A DNA stretch of 64,000 nucleotides from Tupaia tana (taxonomy: Eukaryota > Chordata > Mammalia > Scandentia > Tupaiidae): the NCBI GenBank assembly GCA_026018925.1, contig JAKSZU010000018.1, positions 7,720,920 to 7,784,919 on the forward strand, read 5' to 3'. Below, piece after piece: positions 31,061 through 42,017 of the stretch. Below the pieces are notes generated by a model, which did no database searches, was not told where the DNA came from, and saw only the letters and a list, made by a program, of their open reading frames with translations. Both the position numbers and the translations under genes were made by a program. Within the stretch, counting starts at the first letter, position 1. Every line of letters starts with the position of its first letter.

Positions 31061-32770
31061 TTTTAAAACAAAGTCTTTGGCAGTAAGGGGCATAAGGACA
31101 CTATTCCATGGTTCTCAATTAATTCATATCAAGTTTGGGTACAGTTTTCTCCCCCAGAATAACATGAATAGAACTCCCAGCAAAAGGATGTCTTCCTGAG
31201 GTAATTCTGAAGACAAAAAAGCTATAGAAGAACACACTTCCCAATAATGTGAAGATCTATGACTGTGCTAAATAAAAATGTTCCCTTAATGTACTGTAAA
31301 AAAAAATAAAGATGTTTGGCTAGATTTATCAGCCTGCTCCAGGAACAGAATTAAGTTTTGTTGCTACATTTTTTGTACTTATTTAAAAACACCTGAGTTG
31401 TTATATAGCTAGTCAGACAAGCACTTCATTACATAAATATAATGTAGGCCTGCCCTTAAGATGGATGGTTTTAAAAAAGGCTTCTGTTTTCTCAGGCCCG
31501 TTGGATAACTTGTAAATGATGATTTCTAAGGACACAGATATGGGTGCAATTAGGTAGGCATTAATGCTGGTTATATAATAGCAAGGATTTTAATAGATTA
31601 ATAAGACTCTAAAAGTAGTTAATGTACTGGAAGTACTGACCACATTTCTACAAAATGAAATTGAAGCCAACTCTTAAAATTTGAAGTTATGTAGCTTGGC
31701 AATAGAATGGAAAGCAGGCTGGGGAAAGACATCTTCATTCTCAATGGAATGGATCACCCCAGGAGATTCATAGTGAGCAGCAGCCAGGGGATGTGGGTAT
31801 TGACATGCCATTATATCATATTCTCATTTTAGAATCACATGAAGTTCACGGCCCAGAGTTCCAACCAACAGTCCACGAAGAAGGATTTTTCTTATGTTGT
31901 TGCTCCTTACATAAACTGTTCACCAGTGCTGCCTGCAGCTTCTAACCCAGGCAATTCACAGGTCATGAGATGATTGAAAACAATCCAACACAGAGCGCTA
32001 AAACAGTGACCCAGTGGCCACCAACCTCCTCGAGGGAGAAAATGAATGAGCAAAGGGGAAGGTTGGAGGAGGCTGGTGAGAAGCTACAATAGCGTGAGGG
32101 CAAGAATCAGAATGGATGAGGTTTCATCACTTCTTAGAGCCAACAATAAATTCCATTTATGATAGGGCCAGGAGACTTGGAATAAAACAAACTGAGTAGA
32201 CTCTGGCTTCTTCCCCTAAAGGCTTCCACAAACCTGGATTGGTGGAGTATTAATTTGTTGGGTATTTTATTTCCTTTTCTTTCTCTCTCAGTGTGAGCCC
32301 CAGAGACAGCTAGAATATAGCATTTCACTGGGAAAATCACTCCAAACTCATCTTAGCAGCTCTACCTCAAGCAATAATCCTGCTTATGAACGTAGCACAG
32401 TGTAGATTCCTCATGAGCCTTCATCAACAACTAATTGATTTGCTTAAGTCTGAGTAATGGATGATCAGTCCCTGTGGGCCCCCTCTTCAAGTTCTCCATC
32501 CCACCCGGCTGGGGCTAACATGTCAATGTAATGAACTGCCTTCATCCTCTTCTCTTCTAGCCATGGAAAACACCATTCCTTCCAATTAAAATCTGCATGA
32601 TTTATGGAAACCTGTAAGTTCACCTGCCTTAATTTCTCCTGGTCACACAATCCTATTAAATTTCCTTTTTAATCTCTAGCACTCCAACTCTGAAATACCA
32701 TGGGTGGTTATGTAACAAAACAATTGGAAAAGAAAGCAGGAATGACTGGGTAGGTAGTAATTCTTTTGAC
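31061..32770. other. Unique sequence with candidate conserved block
   Basis: 31290-31690 is repeat-free and rich in homeodomain-type words (ATTAATGC, TAATAGATTAATAAG, GTTAATGTAC). The rest is unassigned. No exon recognised. Confidence 0.4.
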
Positions 32771-32776
32771 TGGGAA

Positions 32777-32910
32777 GGCCCATGTGCCAGACTATGCCCT
32801 GGGCACTTTTGGTAAGTAGTTTATTCATTAACTCATTAAATCTCTATAACTCTTCAAGGAGGAGGATGCAATCTCTATTTTATATGTAGGAAACTGAGAC
32901 AGAGAGAGAC
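32777..32910 (-). repeat. MIR SINE (interrupted)
   Basis: CATGTGCCAGACTATGCCCTGGGCAC, TAACTCATTAAATCTCTATAACTC, TTTATATGTAGGAAACTGAGAC. The remaining piece, GGTTACATAGTAAAGGCAGAG, appears after the SINE at about 33145-33170. Confidence 0.75.
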
Positions 32911-32924
32911 ATATGGGTTTTCAT

Positions 32925-32994
32925 TTATTTCCTTAAGTTTATTTATTTCTTCCATGAGTAAGACAGATAGAGAAGAAAGGAAAGGAAAGGAAAG

Positions 32995-33034
<40 letters not shown>

Positions 33035-33142
33035 CCCTAACAGGGTCCTGATATTGTGATTCACCCTCAACCTTCAGCCAGGCCTGGTTTGTGGGCACAC
33101 ACGTGTCTGGTGTACTCAGGGAGGTCTCTGGACTCAAACTGG
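32925..33142 (-). repeat. Second-family SINE (family C) inside MIR
   Basis: TTTATTTATTTC tail, GGAAAGGAAAGG and (GA)n expansion (33000-33032), ACCCCTAACAGGGTCCTG, GTGATTCACCCTC, ACTCAGGGAGGTCTCTGG. Same order as the copy at 29826. Confidence 0.7.
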
Positions 33143-33199
33143 AATCTAGGTTACATAGTAAAGGCAGAGTAAGACAAGAAAAGTGCCTGGCATGTATGA

Positions 33200-33345
33200 C
33201 AGATCATCAAAAATTTCATGGAAAATGCCATGTTAGAAAAAAATAAAAAAACTATGCATGGGTAGTCAAAAATGTTGTACATCCAAATAAACATGTACTT
33301 TTATTTCATTTTTCTTTGAGCTTGTTGAAGGCAATCATACTATTC
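33200..33345. mobile_element. Mariner-like MITE fossil (diverged)
   Basis: ATCAAAAATTTCATGGAAAATGCC at the left, CTTGTTGAAGG near the right, with a middle like the copy at 53505 (AACTATGCATGGGTAG). Terminal repeats decayed. Confidence 0.5.
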
Positions 33346-33675
33346 CCAGTTGCTGTGAGTAGCATTAGAATGTTAGCATTAGAATTTTCTAAAATGCATT
33401 GATTACTAATCTTTCTTAGCTAGCATTTGGTATCTATTGCTTGCATACTTCTAGAGGTTTATGAAAGTATTATTGGGGTTTCAAAAGCCATTTTAAGTAT
33501 TTCAAACACACAAATAACTCATGTTTACCTACAAAGAAGGTGGCTCAGTCTCACAAAATGTATTAATTTCCTCTGGATTGGAAATTTATTGACTCAGGGC
33601 AATAATTCTGGTGATCCATGTTATAAAAAGAACCAGTCAGAAAAAAGTAATCTCTACTTAATAAATGCAGTTGGC
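33346..33675. other. Unique sequence
   Basis: Nothing recognised. A small internal repeat TTAGAATGTTAGCATTAGAATTTTC occurs near 33363-33389. Confidence 0.35.
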
Positions 33676-33678
33676 GAA

Positions 33679-33935
33679 CCAGTAAATGGTGTAGTGGTTA
33701 TGTTGTAATCCGATATGGTTGACTGTGGTTTGAGTCCTAGACCCAGCTTCAAAATCATGCTGGGCATGTGTGTGTGCATGCCCAAGATCCCATGAGGAGA
33801 ATGGAGGAGAAGAGACTGTGGTGTCGCCATCCCTCCTAGGGGGTGATTTCTTAATTTTCCTCTCACTAAGTCTGCCCCTCTCTTCAGTGAGTGCACAGGC
33901 CCTAAGGCAAAAACTCTAAAAACAAATAAATAAAT
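33679..33935 (+). repeat. tRNA-SINE, long form
   Basis: Head AACCAGTAAATGGTGTAGTGG, GGTTTGAGTCC (B-box, one change), CATGCTGGGCATGTGTG body, AGGAGAATGGAGGAGAAG, stem CCCTCCTAGGGGG, CCCTAAGGCAAAAA end. Confidence 0.85.
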
Positions 33936-33984
33936 AAGTGAGTTGGACCTTCAAATAAGCAAGCAAAGTTCAGAACATGGTTCA

Positions 33985-34124
33985 TTAAGAGCATTTATAA
34001 AAACAGCTAGAAAACAACAAATGGCCATCTGTACCTATCAATAACTACTCTGAATGTATATGAATTATATTCTCTCTACTCAGAAGACAAAGAGAGGCTG
34101 TATGGATAATAAACAAGTGCCAGG
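33985..34124 (+). mobile_element. L1 ORF2 fragment, left part
   Basis: AACAGCTAGAAAACAACAAATGGC, ACCTATCAATAACTACTCTGAATGTA, AAGACAAAGAGAGGCTGTATGG correspond to L1 ORF2 endonuclease-to-RT linker sequence. It continues after the SINE at 34340. Confidence 0.75.
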
Positions 34125-34335
34125 AGCCAGATAGTGGCATAGTGCTTATGAAACTTAATCTACATAGGAAAGTTCTGGGTTGACATCCTGGGACCTTCCT
34201 AAGCACACCAGGTGCGTGCCCATGATCCTGAATAGCTGAGACTGGGGGGGAATTGTGATGTGAAGACTCTGTTGGGTGTGCCTCTCCATTTCTTTGTCTC
34301 CTATGGAAGAAATAAGTAGATAAATGTTAAAAAAA
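34125..34335 (+). repeat. Second-family SINE (family C/D)
   Basis: Head GGAGCCAGATAGTGGCATAGTG, CTACATAGGAAAGTTCTGGG, GCACACCAGGTGCGTGCCCATGATCC, GGACTCTGTTGGG-like body and a TCTCCTATGGAAGAAATAAG end. It splits the L1 fragment, probably at an AATAAACAAG-type target. Confidence 0.7.
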
Positions 34336-34337
34336 AA

Positions 34338-34540
34338 TAAGATCCAGTTCTATGCTATCTACAAGAGTCTCAATTCACCAGAAGGACACACCTGCACTGA
34401 AGGAAAAGAACTAACAAAAGATATTCCAGTCTAAAGGAAACCAAAAGAGAGCAGGAATAGCCAAATTTATAGCAGATAAAGAGAACATGAGTTCATTTGA
34501 CAAAATGATAATAACACTAATATGAGGTATTATCATGAGG
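34338..34540 (+). mobile_element. L1 ORF2 fragment, right part
   Basis: GATCCAGTTCTATGCTATCTACAAGAGTCTC, AAAAGATATTCCAGTC and AAACCAAAAGAGAGCAGG follow directly from 34124 in L1. Stops and indels throughout. Confidence 0.75.
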
Positions 34541-35155
34541 CTGTTAGTAGGTACCTGTGCGAAGACAAAGGACAAATTCCAGAAACGCATACTTCTACCT
34601 AGATCTATACGAGCAATTGCTCTGTATACTCCCTTAATTTGTATATCCCTAGGAATTCTGGATAAATACTAAAATGGAGTGAGTAAAGTCAAGGCACTAT
34701 CTAAACAATAAGTTTTAAGCTGTACCTTTATAAAAGAGTGCAGACTGCGTTGGAAGAATGGAGTGGATATGTGTTTCCATTCAAAGGAGGACATGTGTAT
34801 TTTAACAGCAACCTCACTTATTCATCATACTTGGATAGCAAGGGTGTGTGAGGTCAGGCCCTCAACTACGTGCTGGTGAATGATGAATGCTCTACCCTCT
34901 TGAAGGATCTGTGACTGGAAGTTTGTCAGGAGGTAAAGGAGAAAAAGACAAACCCAGCCATTGAAATGAGACATTACAGTGGACACAGGCATTCAGTGAA
35001 TTCAACTTTGTTTCCAAATCATTTCAAAACAAATGAAGTTTTAGTTGGCCATTGGTGGACATGAAGATGTGCCTTGTGGTTCAGTGGGATTCTTGAAGCC
35101 ATGAACCTTGTTTCATTTCTGCGTCCTCAGGAAAGCAACTCGCATATAGTAGCTT
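34541..35155. other. Unassigned sequence
   Basis: No confident repeat. 35090-35156 has a MIR-like tail (GCATATAGTAGCTTATCAATAAATATC) that is the target of the next SINE. Confidence 0.35.
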
Positions 35156-35171
35156 ATCAATAAATATCTTT

Positions 35172-35429
35172 TTTTTTTGTAGAGGTTTTTGCTATAGGGC
35201 GCGTGCGATCGCCAGATAGACAGAGAGAGACAGAGAGATAGAAAGCGAGAAATCACCCCCCAGAGGGGATGGCCATGCCGCAATCCCTTCTCCTCCATTC
35301 TCCTCTCGGGATCTTGGGCACGCACGCACACGTGCTCGGTGTGAGTTTAAGCCACCGGGTCCGGGACTCGATCCGCGGTCTACTACGTGGGAGTCCAGTG
35401 ACATATCCATTACGCTAACTGCTGGTCCC
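35172..35429 (-). mobile_element. Young tRNA-related SINE
   Basis: Full-length minus-strand copy, CpG-rich, with CACCCCCCAGAGGGGATGG stem and head GCTAACTGCTGGTCC. Perfect 15-bp TSD TCAATAAATATCTTT at 35157-35171 and 35430-35444, in a MIR-like tail. Confidence 0.93.
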
Positions 35430-35444
35430 TCAATAAATATCTTT

Positions 35445-36640
35445 AGAACTCATGGTTGGACCCTTATTTCCAGAATATGGAGTACAGTAGCTAGTATTAT
35501 AATTTTCTAAAATGCATTTGACATTTGAAACCTTAGAAGAAAGTGGTGTTACACATCTGATTTAACAGGCATGAGTCTATGCAAAGAGCTTGGTTGGAAC
35601 AACAGGAAACAGTTCTTGTTCTGACTGGGCAACCATTCTGAGTAAAATGATTATGAGTTCATGATATTTTATGGCCTATGTCCCATATAAAATGGTCTCT
35701 TCAACCTCATCTTCACAGAGTGGTTTCTCACTAGACACTGCATTCAGCAAAGTCCAAACCTCAGAAGGGTTTGACTTCTCTGCTCTAGCATGTATTCTTC
35801 CTGGAGCCATGTAAAGCCATGAAAGAAGATAAACTTATGCCATGAACAATTTCCATGTACATGTGCATAAAATCCCAGTTTTTCTATATATAAACAGGTC
35901 TCTGGGAGTATCAAGAAACACTGAAATGATGAGTGGCTTGGGGGCAACTTCCCTTCACCCAGGGTGGGACAGAGCACCTTCAGGTTTTGCTTCATTAAAA
36001 TGACAGATGCAAAGGTTAACTGCACCATCTCAGAGAGCCATGTACATTTATAATCAAGAGAGTTTCAATCACCAGAAATATACCACCTTGACACCCAAGG
36101 AATTGTAAATTTTCATTTTCAAATATGCATCTTCCTGAAATTTTCTGGAGCCCACTCTGTTGCTAAATTAAATATTAAGTATACTCAATAGTAAATGCTT
36201 GACTATTAACAGGTTTAAGTTGAATTTTGTTAATCATTTAAAGACCATCTCAACTTGGGATCTGTGGTCACGGCATTTCTTTACTTTCTACCAAACCAAA
36301 TTCTCATAGTTTTACCTCCTTCTGAGAACCTTCCCACACGTATCTTTTAAATTCCTTTAGTACTGACACAACCCTAGAAGGCATCTTTGAATAAGAATCA
36401 TTCTTTCTCTCTGTTTATTTCATGTCTGTGCAATCTGTGCCCTCAAACCAACCATCTGCCCCCTATGGCCAAAGGCACATCTATTCCATCTGGTGTAACC
36501 TCCATTGAGCTGACCCTTGAGCAGAACATGGGACAGGCCCTCAACAAGGACTAGTGGCTATCTAGTCTATGCACAATGACATAAAAGTATACGAAAACAA
36601 GTATATAATGAATTCTTAGACTGTATGCTAGGTCTCGGGA
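35445..36640. other. Unique sequence
   Basis: No repeat or exon recognised. Confidence 0.35.
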
Positions 36641-36642
36641 CT

Positions 36643-36643
<1 letters not shown>

Positions 36644-36676
<33 letters not shown>
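36644..36676. repeat. Poly(T), 33 bp, without a SINE
   Basis: Uninterrupted T33. No SINE or L1 body follows it on either side; MIR-like sequence begins at once on the right. Confidence 0.85.
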
Positions 36677-36680
<4 letters not shown>

Positions 36681-36689
36681 GTATTATTA

Positions 36690-36830
36690 ATCTGTATTTC
36701 TTCAGCAGTCCTGAAAGGTAGTATTCATGTTTGAGAGATGAGAAAACAGTCAAGGAATGTTAATAAACAGAAGAACCAGTATCTGTAGCAGGTCAGCCAG
36801 GCAAGTTTCTGTCAATTCTATGCTGTCTTT
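36690..36830 (-). repeat. MIR SINE
   Basis: CAGCAGTCCTGAAAGGTAGTATTC, GAGATGAGAAAACAGTCAAGG, AGGTCAGCCAGGCAAG fit reverse-complement MIR. Confidence 0.65.
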
Positions 36831-37339
36831 TATTCTGACTAGGGGCTATTTGAGTCCCTGATTGTGGCTAATATACTGCAGAGGAAGTGAATTTAAAGGA
36901 TAAAGTGTGAAATAAGTCTGTGTTCAGTGCTAGATGCTTATTCCCCAATTGCCACTGCACGTGAGTGGTATTGATAGGAGACCCAGGAAGTAAACTAGAG
37001 CAATAAATTATATGGCTTATTATAGAAGGTACAGTCAATAATTATTATGGGGCCCACTTTCAGCAAGATACTTGCTCTCAAAGTCGCTTTACCCATGGCC
37101 ACCTCTTCCAATTAAATACAATCAATGAGGAGAGAGAATCAGGAGAAGAGTTGTGGCCTCCAAAGGATTTGGTTTTGTATTCTCCGTCTCTGACTCCTGG
37201 GGTTTTAATTGGTTTTTTGTTACCAGGACATTCTGAAGAAATAATTTTTTTATGGCTCCTGAGAGGTCTGGCAGTCATTGCTTTTCCTAACATCGATTTG
37301 AATATTCAGATATTCAGCCAGACATGCATAGAGTGAGAG
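36831..37339. other. Unique sequence
   Basis: No exon or repeat recognised. Confidence 0.35.
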
Positions 37340-37560
37340 TGGTCTTTGCCTGTGGTTCTGATTGCGGTGGCCGTCTCATGCCTCTCTGCCTTTGCCCCTG
37401 CTGGGCCTTCTGCCCGTGATGCCCTCCCTTCAACCCTGTTGGCCAGATGAAGAGACATCCCTTCTTAATATGCTGCTCAAACATCACCTTCTTTGTAAAG
37501 ACACTCCTCAACCCTCCCACTCCCCTGCCAAGCAGAGAGAGATCATTCTACTCTTGAGGT
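37340..37560 (+). mobile_element. L2 LINE 3' fragment
   Basis: CATGCCTCTCTGCCTTTGCCC, TGCTCAAACATCACCTTCTTTGTAAAG, ACTCCTCAACCCTCCC is the L2 series TGCTCAAATGTCACCT...CTTCCCTGACC. Confidence 0.7.
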
Positions 37561-37709
37561 TCCGACAGCTCTTATACTGTAATATTTATGGACACATGGA
37601 TCTCCACTCAGGATCACTAATTGTTTGAGGAGGCAATTGGTTCTGACAGCTCTCACACTGTAATATTTATGGAGGCAAATGGATCTCCACTCAGGACCAC
37701 TAATTGAGG
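37559..37709 (+). repeat. Direct tandem duplication, about 81-bp period
   Basis: Two units beginning GTTCCGACAGCTC (37559) and GTTCTGACAGCTC (37640). They share TACTGTAATATTTATGG / CACTGTAATATTTATGG and ATCTCCACTCAGGA, with a few mismatches. Probably a local duplication in L2 sequence. Confidence 0.85.
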
Positions 37710-37855
37710 TGGTGAAGACTCCTACTCCAGACTCTGCTTCCCCACTTATAAAAAGGGGATAGCACCCATCTCTTGGGTTGTTTAGAGAATTACATGAGAA
37801 GGGTGATCCTGGTAAAATGCTTAGTATGTGCACTCAACTGGTGTCAGCTACCTGT
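37710..37855 (+). repeat. MIR SINE fragment
   Basis: CCACTTATAAAAAGGGGATAGCACCC, GGTTGTTTAGAGAATTACATGAG, AAATGCTTAGTATGTGC. Confidence 0.7.
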
Positions 37856-37989
37856 ATTGCTGTCCATTCAGCTACCTCGGGGCCCCTTTGACCATCTACT
37901 CTGTGCAGAGAGCTGAGTATAACCTGATATAACTTGGGGCTCATGATTCAATACCCCAAGGAGACCTTGTTTGTTTATTTGTTTGTAAC

Positions 37990-38230
37990 TGGGTATGTCC
38001 CCAGTTCTGCACTTGGCACATGCCATTGGTTGTGCTTGGCATGTCTTTCCCAGACTGCGAGATTCTGACCCTTACTGCAAAGCCTGGCCTGAGATGCATC
38101 CCCTTGGAAGAGTCCCCTGACCCACCCAACCCTAAGGATCACAGTATAAATTCCCATAGCATTTATCTGGGATCACTAGTCAGCAAATTTAATCTTTTCT
38201 TACCGGGTTGCTTCACGAATGTCTACATTT
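37990..38230 (+). mobile_element. L2 LINE fragment
   Basis: GGCATGTCTTTCCCAGACTG, GGAAGAGTCCCCTGACCCACCC and CATAGCATTTATCTGG are L2-like in order and spacing. Confidence 0.55.
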
Positions 38231-38329
38231 AATCTCAGATTCCTGGCGAGAAGCCTGAAAGTGAGGATTATGTTGGATTCTCTTTGTCTTCTCAGAGTTT
38301 GAAGAAGAATTGCCCCATGTACTCTCAGA

Positions 38330-38600
38330 AAGGTGGTTATCACAGATTCCAGGTCTTTCTTCAGTTAGCACTTTCTACTAGCTCCTTTCACTCTGCAAGG
38401 TACTGGAGCACAACCACGAGTAGGATAGACAAGGCAGGCCCCTCTACTCCCAGGGCTTCTGTCCTCGTGTAAGCTACAGTCCAATAAGCAAATCAACACA
38501 TAATTGAAGGCGATAGTTTGAGATAGTTTAAATGATACTGAGAAAATACAGCAAGGTGGTGTGTTAGAGAATGCCCATATGCAACCTCCTTTTCCTGTTA
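38330..38600 (-). mobile_element. L2 LINE fragment
   Basis: AAGGTACTGGAGCACAACCACGAG, AGACAAGGCAGGCCCC, GGCTTCTGTCCTCGTGTAAG and the following text read as reverse-complement L2 3' end. Confidence 0.5.
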
Positions 38601-38784
38601 CTCAGGAATCAAGCCCTGTATTTTCTAAGAAGTGCCCTGTTCATCAGCCAGTTGCTGAACAAATGCTCAACGGAGGAAAAAGGAGGGGCTCTATTGGTAA
38701 ATGCAGTGGGAAAATATAGCGTCTGTATTTATCTCCACAAGCATTTATGATCATCTGTCACTGCATCGTCCTCTGAAAACTACA

Positions 38785-38940
38785 GCCACTAGCTACATGT
38801 GGCTTTTTCAATTACAAATCAAATTAATTTAAAATTCAATAAAATAAAAAATTCTGTTTCTCTGTGATACATGTCACATTTCAAGTATTCCATGGCCACT
38901 CCATGTGGCTGGTGGCTGCAGTAATGGGTGACACTGATAG
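38785..38940. mobile_element. Palindromic hAT-like MITE
   Basis: AGCCACTAGCTACATGTGGC at the left pairs with CCATGTGGCTGGTGGCT at the right, around an AATTAATTTAAAATTCAATAAAAT AT-rich centre. It is the familiar GCCACTAGCCACATGTGGCT mammalian MER element. Exact family name not recalled. Confidence 0.75.
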
Positions 38941-38979
38941 TGTCATTTTCACAGCAAACTCTATTAATGGTATGGCACT

Positions 38980-39360
38980 GTATAAAATTTTGCCCCTACC
39001 GTTGTTCTTATCTGATTTCAGCTGCTCTTACCCTTAATCTCTCTCTTCTAGCCATAGTGCCTTTTGTGTATCTTTCCGAATGTGCCAGGTACAGTCCTAC
39101 TCACCTATCTGTTCTTTCCTCCGTCCAAGATGCTCCTCCCCATGAGGCCACCTGGCTCACGCCCTCATTTCTTGCAGTGTTTTTCTCTGCTGTCACCTTC
39201 TCATTGCTGCCCTCATAACAACCATACTGAAAATTGCATGTCTGCTTCTGATACTCCCATGCCCCCTTCCTACCGTACATTGTTTCCCTGTAGCACATAT
39301 CATCATCTGACTTACATACCTCTTACACCATTATATACCTTTATATTTGTTTACTTTTTC
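38980..39360 (+). mobile_element. L2 LINE 3' region, left part
   Basis: TTCCGAATGTGCCAGGTACAGTCCTAC, AAGATGCTCCTCCCC, CTGTAGCACATATCATCATCTGAC, ACCATTATATACC: a long L2 3' end in order. It resumes at about 39635 after a SINE. Confidence 0.7.
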
Positions 39361-39362
39361 TT

Positions 39363-39632
39363 TTAGATTTATTTATTTATTTATTTATTTTTTTTTGCCA
39401 TAGGGCACTTGTGTTCACAGAGTGAACAGAGAGACAGTGATAGGGAACATTAGAAATCACCTCCCCAGGGGGTGGCCATGTGACCGTCCTTCTCTTCCAT
39501 TCACCTCCTGGGATTTGGGGCATGTACACACATGCACCCAGTGATCTTCAAGGCATCAGGTCTAGGACTTGAATCATGGTCAGCCGCCATTTGGAAGTCC
39601 AACACCTAACCACTGTATCACTTTCTGGTTCC
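39363..39632 (-). repeat. tRNA-SINE inside L2
   Basis: (TTTA)n tail, TTTTTTTGCCATAGGGCAC, CACCTCCCCAGGGGGTGG stem, GGACTTGAATCATGG, head CTGTATCACTTTCTGGTTCC. Confidence 0.82.
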
Positions 39633-39780
39633 TATTTGCTTAGTTTTTCATATTCCATGAGGACAGACTTTTTTTTTTATTTCACTGTTGTATTCTTGTA
39701 CTGGAAAGGGTGTTCTGAACAAAGCAGGTGCTTGGTATATATTTTTTAAATGAGTGAACAAATGAATGATGGAGATTTAC
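39633..39780 (+). mobile_element. L2 LINE 3' region, right part
   Basis: CATATTCCATGAGGACAGAC, CACTGTTGTATTC and GCAGGTGCTTGGTATATATTTTTTAAATGAGTGAACAAATGAATG is a textbook L2 end. Confidence 0.75.
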
Positions 39781-39889
39781 AGGGGAAAGAAATAACAGCA
39801 TGATAACAACAGATAGAGGTGATCACGTCAGGTAGGGATAAGTGTCACAGGGGGAAAATCACAGCCACGTCATGAAAGTTTCATCTTCA

Positions 39890-40145
39890 TTTTTTTAAAA
39901 AAGTTTTTTGTTATATGGCCTGTGTACTCTCCAGAGAAAAATAGGGAAAGAGAGAAAAAGATAAATCATCCCCCAGGGGGAAGGGCAAACCACAATCTCT
40001 TCTCCTCTGGTCCCCTCTAGGATCTTGAGCATGCATGCCCATCCAAGCACCTGGTGTGATTTTCAAGCCAATAGGTTTGGGATTCAAATCTTACAGTTGG
40101 CCATGTGGGATCCAGCACCTTAAACTCCATGTCACCTGCTAGCCC
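39890..40145 (-). repeat. tRNA-SINE, long form
   Basis: TTTTTTGTTATATGGCC tail and end block, GGGAAAGAGAGAAAAAG, ATCCCCCAGGGGG stem, head CATGTCACCTGCTAGCCCC. Confidence 0.78.
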
Positions 40146-40146
40146 C

Positions 40147-40404
40147 ATTTAAAAAAAATTGCCTAAGAGCATATACTCTCACCAAAGAGAGACAGAGAGA
40201 GAAAAAGAGAAAGTGAGAATCCCCTCCCCCCATAGGGAATGATCACGCTGCCGTCCCTTTTCTATTTCTCTCTCCTTTCAGGATTTTGGGCATGCACACA
40301 CACATATCTCATGTGATGTTCAAGTTGTGGGGTCTGAGACTTAAACCACACATGTAGCCATGCAAAAGCCAGCCACTGTAACCACCATACCACTGGCTGT
40401 TCCT
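40147..40404 (-). repeat. tRNA-SINE, long form, diverged
   Basis: Immediately next to the previous copy, same orientation: GCCTAAGAGCATATACTCTCACC, GA tract, TCCCCCCATAGGGAATG, GACTTAAACCACAC and head CACCATACCACTGGCTG. Confidence 0.75.
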
Positions 40405-41645
40405 CATGTTCATTTTTAACAGGCAGAAGAAAGTTAAATAAACTTCCCATGATCATTTTCACAATTGGTCAATCAGGATTTGAACTTATATCCAGTATTG
40501 TACTGGGTAATATGTAACAACAGGCTCCCTGAAAAAATATAAAGCACCACGCAAGTGCTTGTCTATTTCCATGGTGTAAACAGTCCCGCTATGGTGGATT
40601 TTGAGCCACCTATGCATTGTCATTGACTATGGAGTTGGAAAGAGGTGAACACAATCTGCTCACATGAGCTGGGATGAGCCAGCTCAGGGGTCATTCTATC
40701 TGACCTTGAAGTCCAAACTCAACCTCTGTACCATGTAGACACACCTTGAAAGAACTGAACCTCACTGAAGAATTTTCGCTTTCTGTAGACCAGGTGACCA
40801 TCACAATCTGCATGATCACCTTTACTGATCTTTCCAGTCTGCCAAACTGGTGGAGTTTATAGTCAACCTGTTCAAATTACGGCATTTTCCTTCTAAGAGG
40901 ATCATGTTTATTTGACTTGACAGAGAAAGTGGGTCTCTGGGGATTCTGCTCTGCATGCCGGCCTTTGAGGTGACTGCCTGGATGGCACAGGTAATCCTGC
41001 TGGACTTTGGGGGCCCAGATGGACTACTTTCTAATTGATAATTCCATGTTTCTATAATAAGTGGGCTCCTTAATAAGAGCCTGCCACGTCATGTGTGATG
41101 ATTGCTAATTTAGGTTTTCAGGCTTCCTGGATGTAATGAGCTCTAATAAGCTCGAGACTTGTCACAGACTCCAGAAAGCCTGTTTTCCCCCTTGAAGCCA
41201 TGATTTCCCTCAATCCCTGGACACAATTGGGCACACTCTGAAAAATATTAATAAGTGTGACTGGGATGTTCACCCCTTTCCAAATAAAACATAAAGTCCT
41301 GGTTTCATTAAGCCAAGCTATTAAATTAAGAAAGTGTTTTTAATTATCTGAGCATTTCAGGGAGCTCATAAAACATTTAAGGACCTCACCGGGCGGTGCT
41401 GAAGCCCTTTCAGAGTGAATTAGAGCTTCGACTTCTGGAGCTGGCTGGAAAGGACTTGGGGCTGTGGCTGCGGATTCTACTTGGCCCAGAGCACTGGCCT
41501 GAGCAGAAAGAAAAAACTGCAGATCCAGTTCTTTGGGAGGTGGGTCTGTGTCCAGGCTGCAGAGGAAACTAGCTGAAGTTCTCCTCCAACAAACAAACAA
41601 ACAAAAAACCCTGAACACATCAAAAGAAACATTGCACTGCTTCTT
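40405..41645. other. Unique sequence with candidate conserved block
   Basis: 40850-41400 is repeat-free and dense in homeodomain-like and AT-rich words (TCTAATTGATAATTCC, CTTAATAAGAG, GATTGCTAATTTAGG, AATATTAATAAG, TTTTTAATTATCTGAGC). No splice-bounded open frame of note. Confidence 0.45.
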
Positions 41646-41649
41646 CTGA

Positions 41650-41739
41650 GCCTGCTCTCTGCTGGATGCTGGTGCTTTAAATGATCAGCACGACTCTGTT
41701 TACATGACCTCAGATCATCCTTGTAAGCGTGAGCTACCT
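41650..41739 (-). repeat. MIR SINE, left part (target of two SINEs)
   Basis: TGGTGCTTTAAATGATCAGC and CAGATCATCCTTGTAAGCG. It joins directly to 42374-42500 once both SINEs are removed. Confidence 0.65.
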
Positions 41740-41987
41740 GGGGACCAGCAGATGGCGTAATGGTTATGTTGCTGGACTCTCATGTAGATGACTGCAGTTC
41801 GATTTCTGGAACCGGCAGCTTAAAACTCACACCGGGCACATGTGTGTGCGAGCCCAAGATCCTGAGAGAATAGAGGAAAAGGATTTGAGGCGAGGCCAGC
41901 CCCCTGGGGAGCGATTTCTGGCTTACTGTCTCTCCACCAAGTGCGTGAGCCCTATAGCAAAAATCTCTCTCTTTCTAAAAAATAAAA
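41740..41987 (+). repeat. tRNA-SINE, long form
   Basis: Head GGGACCAGCAGATGGCGTAATGG, B-box region CAGTTCGATTTC, stem CCCCCTGGGGA, GCCCTATAGCAAAAA end. Perfect TSD GTGAGCTACCT at 41729-41739 and 41988-41998. CTCF-like CCAGCAGATGGCGT at 41745-41758. Confidence 0.88.
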
Positions 41988-42017
41988 GTGAGCTACCTTA
42001 TAAAAAGGTGAGCTACT

